From positions 1-30,528 of the forward strand of contig CAMLCH010000032.1 of assembly GCA_946478525.1 (NCBI GenBank): DNA of 30,528 bases. The letters are read 5' to 3'. Below are positions 1 to 7,997 of this stretch, in pieces; position 1 is the first letter of the stretch, and the number at the start of each line of letters is the position of its first letter. The translations under genes and the position numbers were made by a program. The notes beneath the pieces were generated by a model. That model saw nothing but the letters and a program-made list of their open reading frames with translations, was not told the origin of the DNA and did not search any database. The DNA comes from Snodgrassella alvi_G (lineage in GTDB: Bacteria; Pseudomonadota; Gammaproteobacteria; Burkholderiales; Neisseriaceae).

Positions 1-116
1 CGATTAGATTGAATAGAATTTTTTACTATTTAAACACTAAATCTATCTGAGAAAATTTATGAGTTATTTAATTTATTTAAAAATATTCCATTGTTAGTAC
101 ACAAACCAAATAGAAA

Positions 117-540
117 TTATACTATTTGTTTCATATTTCTATATTCAATTGTTGTCATATTATTTAATGCTTTATGCGGTCTTTTTGTGTTATACATTTC
201 TAACCATTCTTCGTTTATTTTCCTTTCTTGTTGTAAATTTTTAAATATATACAAATTTAATATCTCTGTTTGATATGTTTGGTTAAATCGTTCTATATAG
301 CTGTTTTGATAAGGACGGCCAAATTTAATGTAGTCTTAGCTTATTCCATGGATTTTGCCCAGCTTGTGAATCTGTTGGCGGTAAATTCTGTTCATTATTA
401 ACTTGTATTTTTAATGGATAGCCGTGATAATGGGTTAGTCTGTCTAAATAGCGGGTAATTCTATCTGCTGATAAACTGTCCGTTATATCAATTTCTAATG
501 CTATACGATTAAGATTATTAATAACAATTAGTTGTCTTTA
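117..540 (-). pseudogene. IS3-family transposase (OrfB) remnant
   Basis: Read on the minus strand, this stretch translates in pieces to the C-terminal half of an IS3-type DDE transposase. Visible pieces are IALEIDITDSLSADR, then RYLDRLTHYHGYPLKIQVNN (the DNG-E region, decayed to NNE), EFTANRFTSWAKS, and KFGRPYQNSYIERFN, followed by a tail ending near NMTTIEYRNMKQIV with a stop at 117-119. The pieces lie in different frames and include a stop just before DYIKFG, so the gene is dead. The N-terminal half and OrfA could not be recovered from the decayed DNA at higher coordinates, and no terminal inverted repeats were recognised. The family call is firm because the order and spacing of these blocks match rve_3 transposases. 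The exact IS group cannot be given. Confidence 0.8.
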
Positions 541-1025
541 TTTGATATTATTGCATCAACATTTTTAGTATGTTGTTCATTTTCAGTTGCTAGCATAACA
601 TAACCACAGCAACTTGATATGCTCGAACAAACACAAAGATCTGAATGATATTTAATTCCTTTAAACTTTTATTACAGTTTGAATAAATAATGAAGAACGG
701 GAAACATTTATTAGATATGAGGCTTTATTAGTTTTCTCGTTTATAATTAAAACACTCGTTTTTGATAAAGTCTTGTGGTGCTAATTTAGTATTGTTAGTA
801 AATTCAGCTTTAGTTACTTAAGTTAAAAGAAACAATAATCTAAAGAATATGTATTTTTAACATCGTTTATTTTGGAATAGTGTATTTAAATTTGTTTATT
901 ATGACATGTAATAAGCGCCAAGGTAATTGTTTTTTGAAAGGTATCTTGGTAATTTAACAAATCAATATATGGTGTTATTAAATCTACAAACACAATTAAT
1001 AAAAAAAATTATACCTTTCATTACT
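541..1025. other. AT-rich non-coding stretch between transposase remnants
   Basis: No convincing gene on either strand. Every frame is broken by frequent stops. By position it could be the decayed N-terminal part of the IS3 transposase. The one clear structure is a perfect 10-bp inverted repeat, TGAAAGGTAT at 935-944 and ATACCTTTCA at 1011-1020, whose role is unknown. Confidence 0.5.
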
Positions 1026-1285
1026 TTCCGATTTCGGTTTGCCATAGTGTTCAGAACCAGCAACGCATAGCAATTAGATAATGATGCTGACTTAACTGAA
1101 TTACATGATCACCTACTATTAACCAATAATAAGACTTCTCTATTTTTTTAATGACAGCTGTAGGTAATAAATCGGTTTTTGGGGTGTCAAAATGGTTGTT
1201 TTAGCTTAGAATAGATAGCTATTTTTGACTTCCAATAAAGCCACGATATTTATCGGTAATCCGATTAAATGATGACTTTGAGTGG
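1026..1285 (-). pseudogene. possible second transposase remnant (IS4-like?)
   Basis: One minus-strand frame gives about 85 codons that read like protein, interrupted by a few stops: NRITDKYRGFIGSQK, stop, LSILS, stop, NNHFDTPKTDLLPTAVIKK, then SYYWLIVGDHVIQLSQHHYL, MRCWF, stop, TLWQTEIGK. The YRGFIG block resembles the second catalytic Asp region (DREFIG) of IS4-type DDE transposases, but the catalytic residue is not convincingly kept. I see a fossil coding stretch here, and the family is a guess. It ends just before the lysS start and may have pushed aside or replaced the original lysS upstream region. Confidence 0.35.
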
Positions 1286-1320
1286 CAATGATGGTTATTA
1301 AGTATGATATAGGGATGTAT

Positions 1321-2844
1321 ATGAGTGAACAGCACAATACGCCGGCAGTGTCCGAGCATGCAGAACAGGTAGATGAAAATCAGATTATGGCGCACCGTCG
1401 AGAAAAGCTGGCATCAATACGTGCCAATAGTATAGCTTTTCCTAATGATTTTAAGCGAGATGCTTTTGCTGATGATTTACATCAGGAGTTTGAGCAGTTT
1501 GATAAGGATGCTTTGGCTGATAAAAATATTGTGGTGAAAGTTGCTGGTCGAATTATGTTGAAAAGACATATGGGTAAAGCCAGTTTTGCTACTATTCAGG
1601 ATATGACTGGTCGTATTCAGCTGTACATCAATAATCAAGGTGTTGGTGAAGCGTTACATGATGATTTCAAACACTGGGATTTGGGGGACATTGTTGGTGC
1701 AGAAGGTGAACTGATGAAAACCAATCATGGTGAACTGACCGTTCGTGTATCTGCACTTCGATTACTCTCTAAATCTCTGCGTCCATTACCTGATAAATTT
1801 CATGGTCTGGCTGATCAGGAACAAAAGTACCGGCAACGTTATGTTGATTTAATTACCAATGAACAGACGCGTAAAACTTTTATTCAGCGCAGTCAGATTA
1901 TTCAGGCAATCCGCAATGTTATGGTGGAAGAACGCTATCTAGAAGTGGAAACGCCGATGATGCATCCGATTCCAGGAGGGGCAACGGCAAAACCATTTGT
2001 TACTCATCACAACTCACTGGATATGGATCTATATTTACGTGTGGCACCAGAACTGTATCTGAAACGACTGGTGGTTGGCGGACTGGAACGTGTATTCGAA
2101 ATTAATCGTAATTTCCGCAATGAAGGTATGAGTACCCGCCATAATCCAGAATTCACGATGATGGAATTTTACGAAGCATTTGCTAATTACCAGCGTATGA
2201 TGGATATGACAGAAAAGGTGATACGTGCTGCAGCTATTGCTGCAACGGGTAGTGCTGTGGTTATGTATAATGGTAAGGAAGTGGATCTGAGCAAGCCTTT
2301 CGATCGCATGACAATTGTCGAGGCAATCCGACATTTTAATCCGCAATATAGTGAAGAGCAGCTGGCAGATGAAACTTGGTTGCAAGCTGAAATCAGAAAA
2401 CTGGGCGGTAGTTTGCCGATGACACACGGGCTCGGTAGTTTGCAGCTTGCTTTGTTTGAAGAATGTGCCGAAGGTCAGCTTTGGCAGCCGACTTTTATTG
2501 TTGATTATCCGGTAGAAGTATCACCACTAGCCCGTGCCTCAGATACCAAACTGGGATTAACAGAGCGATTTGAATTGTTCGTGGTTGGACGTGAACTGGC
2601 TAATGGCTATTCTGAATTGAATGACCCTGAAGATCAGGCAGCACGTTTTAAAGCTCAAGTCGCTCAGCTTGATGCAGGAGACGATGAAGCGATGCATTAT
2701 GACGCTGATTATATTCGAGCAATGGAATATGGTTTACCACCAACAGGTGGTTGTGGTATCGGTATGGATCGTTTGGTAATGTTGCTGACTGATGCACAAA
2801 CTATCCGTGATGTGATTTTATTCCCGCAAATGCGTATGGAATAA
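1321..2844 (+). CDS. lysS: lysine--tRNA ligase (class II)
   Basis: Lysyl-tRNA synthetase, which charges tRNA-Lys with lysine in the cytoplasm. The 507-residue product has the class II layout: an N-terminal OB-fold anticodon-binding domain (about 60-170, with VKVAGRIMLKRHMGKASF), then the catalytic core with motif 2 (RNEGMSTRHNPEFTMMEFYEAF region) and motif 3 (GCGIGMDRLVMLL) near the C-terminus. Length is normal for bacterial LysS. The open frame runs back to 1282, but ATG 1321 is preferred. It starts MSEQHNTP as in relatives and has an AGGG sequence just upstream, while the 13 extra codons have no family support. It is followed by a hairpin terminator shared with the convergent fxsA. The upstream DNA is transposon debris, so the promoter must lie in or after that debris. 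Confidence 0.97.
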   Translation: MSEQHNTPAVSEHAEQVDENQIMAHRREKLASIRANSIAFPNDFKRDAFADDLHQEFEQFDKDALADKNIVVKVAGRIMLKRHMGKASFATIQDMTGRIQLYINNQGVGEALHDDFKHWDLGDIVGAEGELMKTNHGELTVRVSALRLLSKSLRPLPDKFHGLADQEQKYRQRYVDLITNEQTRKTFIQRSQIIQAIRNVMVEERYLEVETPMMHPIPGGATAKPFVTHHNSLDMDLYLRVAPELYLKRLVVGGLERVFEINRNFRNEGMSTRHNPEFTMMEFYEAFANYQRMMDMTEKVIRAAAIAATGSAVVMYNGKEVDLSKPFDRMTIVEAIRHFNPQYSEEQLADETWLQAEIRKLGGSLPMTHGLGSLQLALFEECAEGQLWQPTFIVDYPVEVSPLARASDTKLGLTERFELFVVGRELANGYSELNDPEDQAARFKAQVAQLDAGDDEAMHYDADYIRAMEYGLPPTGGCGIGMDRLVMLLTDAQTIRDVILFPQMRME

Positions 2845-2860
2845 ATTGATGCTAAGATTA

Positions 2861-2893
2861 AAGCCGCTCTGTTTTATTGCGAGCGGCTTTTTT
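2861..2893 (+). terminator. rho-independent terminator after lysS
   Basis: A perfect 9-bp stem, AAGCCGCTC at 2861-2869 and GAGCGGCTT at 2881-2889, with an 11-nt loop, runs into a T-tract. It begins 16 nt after the lysS stop. It lies between convergent genes; the minus-strand tail is less T-rich, so it fits lysS better than fxsA. Confidence 0.85.
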
Positions 2894-2894
2894 A

Positions 2895-3356
2895 CTATTC
2901 AGGTGGGAGCTTTTTATTTTTATAGTATGCTGAATTATCTTGAGTGGATGTATCAACGGTGTATTCACCTTCAATAATATCATCATTATTTGCTGAGGTC
3001 TGGTGTTGAAAAGAATTATCGTAACTTGCTGACAATGGTTTTCCGCGCAATGGTAATAGTAATATAGCTGCAATCAGGTCGGAAAAAAAACCGGGACTCA
3101 TCAACAATATGGCAGCAAGGACGAAACGAAACGGCCACAATAGCTGATACAGAGAAATTTTACGGCCGGAGTTGATGGTGGCAATTGCCACAAATAGTCC
3201 AGATATGCCGGTATTACGCAACATGGAAAGACCGAAAAATACTGAGAGTATCATTAAAAAAAGTGTCCAGCCTCCACCAATGAGGCGAGTGACCAAGATA
3301 ATAGATATCACTTCAAGTATAGTACTAATAAATAGTATCCATTTGATGTAACGCAT
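2895..3356 (-). CDS. fxsA: FxsA family membrane protein
   Basis: Small inner-membrane protein of the FxsA family, named after an E. coli protein whose overproduction relieves F-plasmid exclusion of phage T7. Its normal cellular role is not known. The 153 residues show hydrophobic segments near 5-25, 28-46 and 75-105, and the family's typical MSPGFFSD-IAAILLLP stretch around residues 87-104, followed by a polar tail rich in N, S, T and D. The start at 3356 (MRYIKWILF) is supported by an AGGGGG sequence just upstream on the minus strand. It is a single gene, convergent with lysS and divergent from nlpD. Confidence 0.88.
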   Translation of the reverse strand: MRYIKWILFISTILEVISIILVTRLIGGGWTLFLMILSVFFGLSMLRNTGISGLFVAIATINSGRKISLYQLLWPFRFVLAAILLMSPGFFSDLIAAILLLPLRGKPLSASYDNSFQHQTSANNDDIIEGEYTVDTSTQDNSAYYKNKKLPPE

Positions 3357-3617
3357 TCAGCACCCCCTGATCGGAATATTATTTTAATTAGATGGTTGCG
3401 GTAAGGAAGAATTCAATATGTCTGAGGTGATTTAGTTTTGGGTAATTTATTTAGTATTTGATCTTTTTCCTGATCAGGAGAATTTGAATCGGGCAAAAGA
3501 AGGTTATGGAAACAGATATAACAGTGCTCTAAAAATGTCTGGATGAAAGCTATGTTAATATGGTTATAAACCAGGTTAAATGATTTGTTAGGGGCTGATT
3601 TCAGGGACGAATATTCG

Positions 3618-4376
3618 ATGAAGTTAAGGCGAAAAGGTAAATGGATACTGCCCAGAAGTTTTGGGTTATGTTTTATAGTTTGCTGCGGGTTTTTATTAGG
3701 TGGCTGCTCGACTAATGGTGGTCATAGGGCTCCTGTGGTTAACGGCAATGAGTACAATGGATATTATCGAGTGCAGCGAGGTGATAATTTGTATCGCATT
3801 GGTTTGCGTTTTAATCAGAGTGTCAGTACTTTGGTGCGCTGGAATAATTTACCCAATGCTAATGCTATTGAAGTTGGCCAACTGATCCGAGTACGTAAAC
3901 CTACGCAAAAGGTATCTACCCAGACAAGACCAAAGAAACCTGCATCGACACCGCAAAGGGGAAATGTCCCGAATAAAAATGGTGGAGGTTCAGTTGGTTA
4001 TGGTTCAACAACGAATATTAAACTGCAATGGCCGGTACGTGGAAAGGTGATTAGTAATTTTAATGGACAGACACAAAAAGGTATTGATATTGCCGGAGCG
4101 CGTGGAACACCAGTAAAAGCTGCAGCTGCGGGTACGGTACAATATGCCGGCGATGAATTACGTGGCTATGGTCGACTAATTTTGATTAAACACAATAATT
4201 CAACGATTACTGCTTATGCTCATAATGATACGATGAAAGTCAAGAATGGTCAGGTGGTGCAGGCTGGACAGGTGATAGCAACAATGGGTGATAGTGGTAC
4301 CAATACGGTAAAACTGCATTTTGAGGTGCGTGTTAATAGTCAGGCAGTTAATCCACTGCGTTATTTACCTAACTGA
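3618..4376 (+). CDS. nlpD: NlpD-like lipoprotein: LysM + degenerate LytM (M23) domain
   Basis: Envelope lipoprotein of the NlpD/EnvC type, expected at the outer membrane, where such proteins switch on cell-wall amidases during cell separation. The ATG at 3618 (MKLRRKGKW) is chosen over an upstream TTG because it gives a clean lipoprotein signal with lipobox LGGC (Cys30) and has a CAGGGA ribosome site. Domains are LysM (about 44-90, YYRVQRGDNLYRIG), a polar K/T/P-rich linker, then LytM (about 140-250). The zinc site is broken: KGIDIAG is preceded by Q instead of His, and the usual HLH near the end reads KLH. Loss of zinc ligands is known for NlpD and means an activator, not a hydrolase. It ends VNPLRYLPN, very like E. 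coli NlpD. The order nlpD-ksgA-ABC ATPase follows. Confidence 0.9.
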   Translation: MKLRRKGKWILPRSFGLCFIVCCGFLLGGCSTNGGHRAPVVNGNEYNGYYRVQRGDNLYRIGLRFNQSVSTLVRWNNLPNANAIEVGQLIRVRKPTQKVSTQTRPKKPASTPQRGNVPNKNGGGSVGYGSTTNIKLQWPVRGKVISNFNGQTQKGIDIAGARGTPVKAAAAGTVQYAGDELRGYGRLILIKHNNSTITAYAHNDTMKVKNGQVVQAGQVIATMGDSGTNTVKLHFEVRVNSQAVNPLRYLPN

Positions 4377-4462
4377 GGTGATTTAATTAACCAGAAAGAT
4401 AATGGTTAGTATTTATGGTGCTATTAAAAAAATGAAGATGATGAGCCTGAACATAGCTGTTT

Positions 4463-4468
4463 TATAAT
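4463..4468 (+). promoter_or_regulatory. possible -10 element upstream of ksgA
   Basis: A perfect TATAAT sits 24 nt before the ksgA start in the 115-nt gap after nlpD. No good -35 hexamer was found at 16-18 nt, so this is weak evidence for a separate ksgA promoter. Confidence 0.3.
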
Positions 4469-4491
4469 AGGGCAAAAGTGAAGGAAGTTAT

Positions 4492-5280
4492 ATGAAAGAA
4501 CATCGTGCCCGCAAACGTTTTGGCCAGAATTTTTTGCAGGATAGGGCAATCATTCAGGATATTGTACATGCAGTTCGACCTCAATTTAATGATACGGTAA
4601 TTGAAATAGGCCCTGGTCTCGGAGCCATTACTGAACCATTAGTGGCTGCAGTTCAACAATTGCATGTTATTGAAATTGATCGTGATATTGTCGCTCGTTT
4701 AAAGTCATCTCCTTTTGTTTCAAAGTTAGTAATTCATGAAGGAGATGTGCTTGAGTTTGACTTTGCCAGTATCACTGGCAAAAAGAAGATTGTCGGCAAT
4801 TTACCTTACAATATTTCAACACCCTTGCTGTTTCGTTTTGGTGTGTATGCTGATGATATTATAGATATGCATTTTATGTTACAAAAAGAAGTGGTTGAGC
4901 GTATGGTGGCAGCTACCGGTACTAATGATTATGGTCGGCTTAGTGTGATGTTGCAGTATTTTTTTGACATGGAATGCTTGATTGATGTCCCTCCGGAATC
5001 TTTTAAGCCGGCGCCAAAAGTGGATTCTGCCGTGGTGCGCATGATTCCGCAAAAAGGCCGTATAGGTATTGCTGAGGATTATGCTCATTTCGCAGCTTTA
5101 GTGAAGCAGGCTTTTCAGCAACGTCGTAAAACGATTCATAATAATCTTAAGGATTGGGCTGACGATCCTGTATTGGAAGATGTAGGTATCAACCCTGGGG
5201 ATCGGCCTGAGCGAATTTCACCCGAGCAGTATGTGGCGTTAAGTAACCATCTGTTAGAGTTTGATAGTCAGTCTGAGTAA
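4492..5280 (+). CDS. rsmA: 16S rRNA (A1518/A1519-N6)-dimethyltransferase
   Basis: RsmA/KsgA places two methyl groups on each of two adjacent adenines in helix 45 of 16S rRNA, a late checkpoint in 30S subunit assembly. The 262-residue protein has the typical N-terminus KRFGQNFLQD, SAM motif I (EIGPGLGAIT, about residues 39-48), the EGD and DFD positions, and the catalytic motif IV NLPYNIS. A C-terminal helical domain follows, with PPESFKPAPKVDSAV and the QAFQQRRKTIHNNL segment. Length is normal. The start ATG 4492 has a GAAGGA ribosome site. The ABC ATPase gene starts 34 nt downstream, so the two are probably co-transcribed. Confidence 0.97.
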   Translation: MKEHRARKRFGQNFLQDRAIIQDIVHAVRPQFNDTVIEIGPGLGAITEPLVAAVQQLHVIEIDRDIVARLKSSPFVSKLVIHEGDVLEFDFASITGKKKIVGNLPYNISTPLLFRFGVYADDIIDMHFMLQKEVVERMVAATGTNDYGRLSVMLQYFFDMECLIDVPPESFKPAPKVDSAVVRMIPQKGRIGIAEDYAHFAALVKQAFQQRRKTIHNNLKDWADDPVLEDVGINPGDRPERISPEQYVALSNHLLEFDSQSE

Positions 5281-5314
5281 TTCTGACTGATGCGTTTTTA
5301 GTACTGAGGAATGC

Positions 5315-6043
5315 ATGATTGAATTTAAGAATGTACATAAGTGGTTTCGAGATTTACATGTGATTGATGGAGTCAATCTGAAGGTTGACCAGGGGGAGGT
5401 TGTGGTTGTGTGTGGACCTTCCGGTAGTGGTAAGTCGACTTTGTTGCGTACGGTTAATCAATTGGAAAAAATCCAGCAGGGTGAAATCTGGGTAGATGGT
5501 ATCAATGTAGCTGCACCAGATGCTGATTTGAATAAGATCCGGACTGAGGTTGGCTTTGTTTTCCAGCATTTTAATTTATATCCACATTTATCTGTTTTGG
5601 AAAATATTGTTTTGTCGCCGATAAAGGTGAAAAAACAAAGTCGCGCTGAAGCAGAAGAAAAGGCCAGAGAGTTATTAAATATTGTTGGGCTGGCTCATAA
5701 AAGTGATGCTTTTGCTCAACAACTATCTGGTGGGCAACGCCAACGCGTAGCCATTGCCCGTGGCTTAGCAATGGAACCGCGAGTGATGCTATTTGATGAA
5801 CCTACTTCTGCTTTGGATCCGGAAATGATTGGGGAAGTATTGAAAGTGATGAAGGATTTGGCGCTGAGTGGTATGACGATGATGGTGGTCACGCATGAAA
5901 TGGGTTTTGCTCGAGAAGTGGCTGATCGGGTTGTATTTGTGGATCATGGTAAGATTGTGGAAGAGGCTCCGCCAGAAGAGTTTTTTGCTCATCCTAAGCA
6001 TGAGCGAGCACAGCAATTTTTGAATCAATTATTAACTCATTAG
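5315..6043 (+). CDS. glnQ: polar amino acid ABC transporter ATP-binding protein (GlnQ type)
   Basis: Cytoplasmic ATPase subunit of a polar amino acid import ABC system. Visible motifs are Walker A GPSGSGKST (34-42), the Q-loop (VFQHFNLYPHL), signature LSGGQRQRVAIARGLA (from 137), Walker B VMLFDEPTSALDP (from 158) and the switch His in VVTHEMGFAREVADR. At 242 residues it has the usual size for GlnQ, HisP or ArtP-like ATPases, and the substrate cannot be told from this subunit. No permease or binding protein is next to it, so partners must be encoded elsewhere. A GAGGA ribosome site precedes the ATG. It probably shares a transcript with rsmA. The gene symbol is by similarity only. Confidence 0.9.
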   Translation: MIEFKNVHKWFRDLHVIDGVNLKVDQGEVVVVCGPSGSGKSTLLRTVNQLEKIQQGEIWVDGINVAAPDADLNKIRTEVGFVFQHFNLYPHLSVLENIVLSPIKVKKQSRAEAEEKARELLNIVGLAHKSDAFAQQLSGGQRQRVAIARGLAMEPRVMLFDEPTSALDPEMIGEVLKVMKDLALSGMTMMVVTHEMGFAREVADRVVFVDHGKIVEEAPPEEFFAHPKHERAQQFLNQLLTH

Positions 6044-6993
6044 GTTAATTTGTTCTTCCCTAAAATTTATCAATATCAGTGTCTGCTATGCTTTGCATTG
6101 GCTAGTTGACACTGAGCTTGGATGAGTTGATAAGATTAAGTCATATATGAATTATATATATGATTGTTCAATAAAATATATTTATGCTCTTTTATCTATT
6201 GATAAAACGATTAAATAATTTCTTATGGTAGATTACCTTGATATCGTACTATCCTGTTTATTATTTCTGAGGTCCTTTGTAATATCGATTTCTAGAGGTT
6301 TAGAATAGACAGAAGAAATATTATATCCATAGATAAAGCTATTTTAAATAAAGCTAAATATACTTATATGAAGTTAATAACAGGTATCTTACTTGGTATA
6401 TTTTAGAAAAAATTATTAATTTCAAATAGATATCGTTTTTTTATTTAAATTTAACAATATTAAATTTTCAGGAAGAATTAATTGGGAATAAAGGGTAATT
6501 ATTTCTGAAAGGGAATGTAAAATTATTAAATTTCTGACTGATGATACATAAATATAACAAATAATAACATTTAATGAAGGAGTAAATCTAGAATTGGGAG
6601 AATAAAAATTTTAACTATTTCAAAATGAGATAAATAAAACGTGAAATTCAGAATTGAAAAAAGAGGATGCCATATGGAAATAAAAATTTAATGGTTTTAT
6701 TTGGCGATTAATTTAATCCCATGACATTAAATTTTAGGTTTGATAATAATGATTTAATAAATCGTCAATTAATAATAAACATTAGTTTTAAGTAAATTAA
6801 TTGTTAAGTTTTATTTGGTATATTAAATTTACATAATTAAAAATATTTTTATTTTATTTAAAATACTAAAATAAATTTTTTCTAATATTAAGATTATTGC
6901 AAATGTATAGATACAGGTAATCTTCTGAATTTAAGTTTTTCTCATTTATTAGATTGAATGTAGCTTTAAATTATCTTATTTATTTAGGATAAT
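6044..6993. other. 950-bp AT-rich non-coding gap
   Basis: No gene is supported on either strand. Notable structures are an 8-bp inverted repeat TCAGTGTC (6076-6083) and GACACTGA (6108-6115) just after glnQ, which has no T-tract and so is not a standard terminator, and an AT-only dyad TCATATAT (6141-6148) and ATATATGA (6156-6163). The rest is low-complexity A/T with dense stops. Its length, between two housekeeping genes, suggests lost genes. Confidence 0.5.
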
Positions 6994-7827
6994 TTAATAT
7001 CCTAATCTTTGGCAGATTGTAGATACAAGCCCAGCCTGATTCAAGGTATAGAAGTGTAGACTGGGGGCTCCTTGCTGCAATAGCTGTGCGCACATTTCGG
7101 TTACGACATCCAAACCGAGTGCTTTAATGGAAGCTGTGTCATCTGCGTATGATTGTAATTTCAGTCGTAACCAGCGCGGTATTTCTGCGCCACAAGTTTC
7201 GGAAAAGCGAGCTAGTTTGGAAAAGCTGGCAATAGGCATGATGCCAGGAATAATCGGGATATCTACACCCCGGGATTGTACTTCATCAATAAACCAGAAA
7301 TAACTATCTGCATTAAAGAAATATTGGGTAATAGCTGAATGAGCACCAGCCTGACATTTTCGAACAAAGTGATTGATATCATCTTCAGCACTACGGGATT
7401 GTGGGTGAAACTCAGGGTAGGCCGCGACTTTGATGTGAAACCAATCACCAAACTCCTGCCGGATTAATTTGACCAATTCGTTAGCATAACGTAACCCTTG
7501 CTGACCAAATCCTACACCTGAAGGCACGTCGCCACGCAGTGCTACGATGTGACGAATACCCATCTGTTTATAGGTTTGCAGAAGCTCGATCATCTCTTCT
7601 TCCGTAGCACCTATGCAAGCCAGATGAGGAGCAGCAGCTACGCCATCATTGAGAATATCGGAAATGGTTTGCAGGGTACCGGCACGCGTGGATCCACCTG
7701 CGCCGTAAGTGCAGGAGAAATATTCTGGCTGATATTGACTTAGTTGCTTACGGGTAATGTTTAGTTTACGCCGTCCTTCTTCAGAGCGAGTGGGAAAAAA
7801 TTCAAAACTTAATGGAATAAAACTCAT
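6994..7827 (-). CDS. metF: 5,10-methylenetetrahydrofolate reductase
   Basis: FAD-dependent MetF reduces 5,10-methylene-THF to 5-methyl-THF, the methyl donor for methionine synthesis, in the cytoplasm. The 277-residue protein begins MSFIPLSFEFFPTRSEEG, with the active-site Glu in the FEFFP block. It contains SCTYGAGGSTR, the ALRGDVP motif (catalytic Asp), AAYPEFHPQ and a TQYFFN segment, all typical of the MetF TIM barrel. It is slightly shorter than E. coli MetF (296), mainly at the termini. It stands alone on the minus strand: ntrX ends 170 nt upstream, and a 950-bp gap lies downstream. A near-perfect inverted repeat lies about 19 nt before its start codon and may mark regulation. Confidence 0.96.
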   Translation of the reverse strand: MSFIPLSFEFFPTRSEEGRRKLNITRKQLSQYQPEYFSCTYGAGGSTRAGTLQTISDILNDGVAAAPHLACIGATEEEMIELLQTYKQMGIRHIVALRGDVPSGVGFGQQGLRYANELVKLIRQEFGDWFHIKVAAYPEFHPQSRSAEDDINHFVRKCQAGAHSAITQYFFNADSYFWFIDEVQSRGVDIPIIPGIMPIASFSKLARFSETCGAEIPRWLRLKLQSYADDTASIKALGLDVVTEMCAQLLQQGAPSLHFYTLNQAGLVSTICQRLGY

Positions 7828-7845
7828 GATTGATCTAACTAAATA

Positions 7846-7875
7846 AATGTTATGATTTGCTAACCATAACGTTTA
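7846..7875 (-). promoter_or_regulatory. inverted repeat upstream of metF, possible operator or leader hairpin
   Basis: AAATGTTATG (7846-7855) and CATAACGTTT (7866-7875) pair over 10 bp with a single mismatch around a 10-nt spacer, 19 nt upstream of the metF ATG. The arrangement fits a dimeric regulator site or a leader RNA hairpin. It does not match the MetR consensus TGAA-N5-TTCA, and no known riboswitch was recognised. Confidence 0.4.
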
Positions 7876-7997
7876 AATGATGCTAAATCAATGTTTTATT
7901 AATAAATTTCTTTGAAAAATTTTCCGGTTAGTATGAATAAAATTAATATTAAAATATGCAATGATTATAAAATTTATTATTGCAGATTTTATGATGG

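Noticed and set aside
91..273. Plus-strand 60-residue reading frame at the left end
   Set aside because: It lies opposite the IS3 transposase remnant and is hydrophobic only because of the A/T-rich codons.
1282..1320. Longer N-terminus for lysS starting at 1282
   Set aside because: No family support for the 13 extra residues; ATG 1321 has an AGGG site and the usual MSEQ start.
3585..3617. TTG start for nlpD
   Set aside because: It would add 11 residues before a complete lipoprotein signal; ATG 3618 has a ribosome site.
6076..6115. Terminator after the ABC ATPase gene
   Set aside because: The 8-bp inverted repeat is separated by 24 nt and has no T-tract on either strand.
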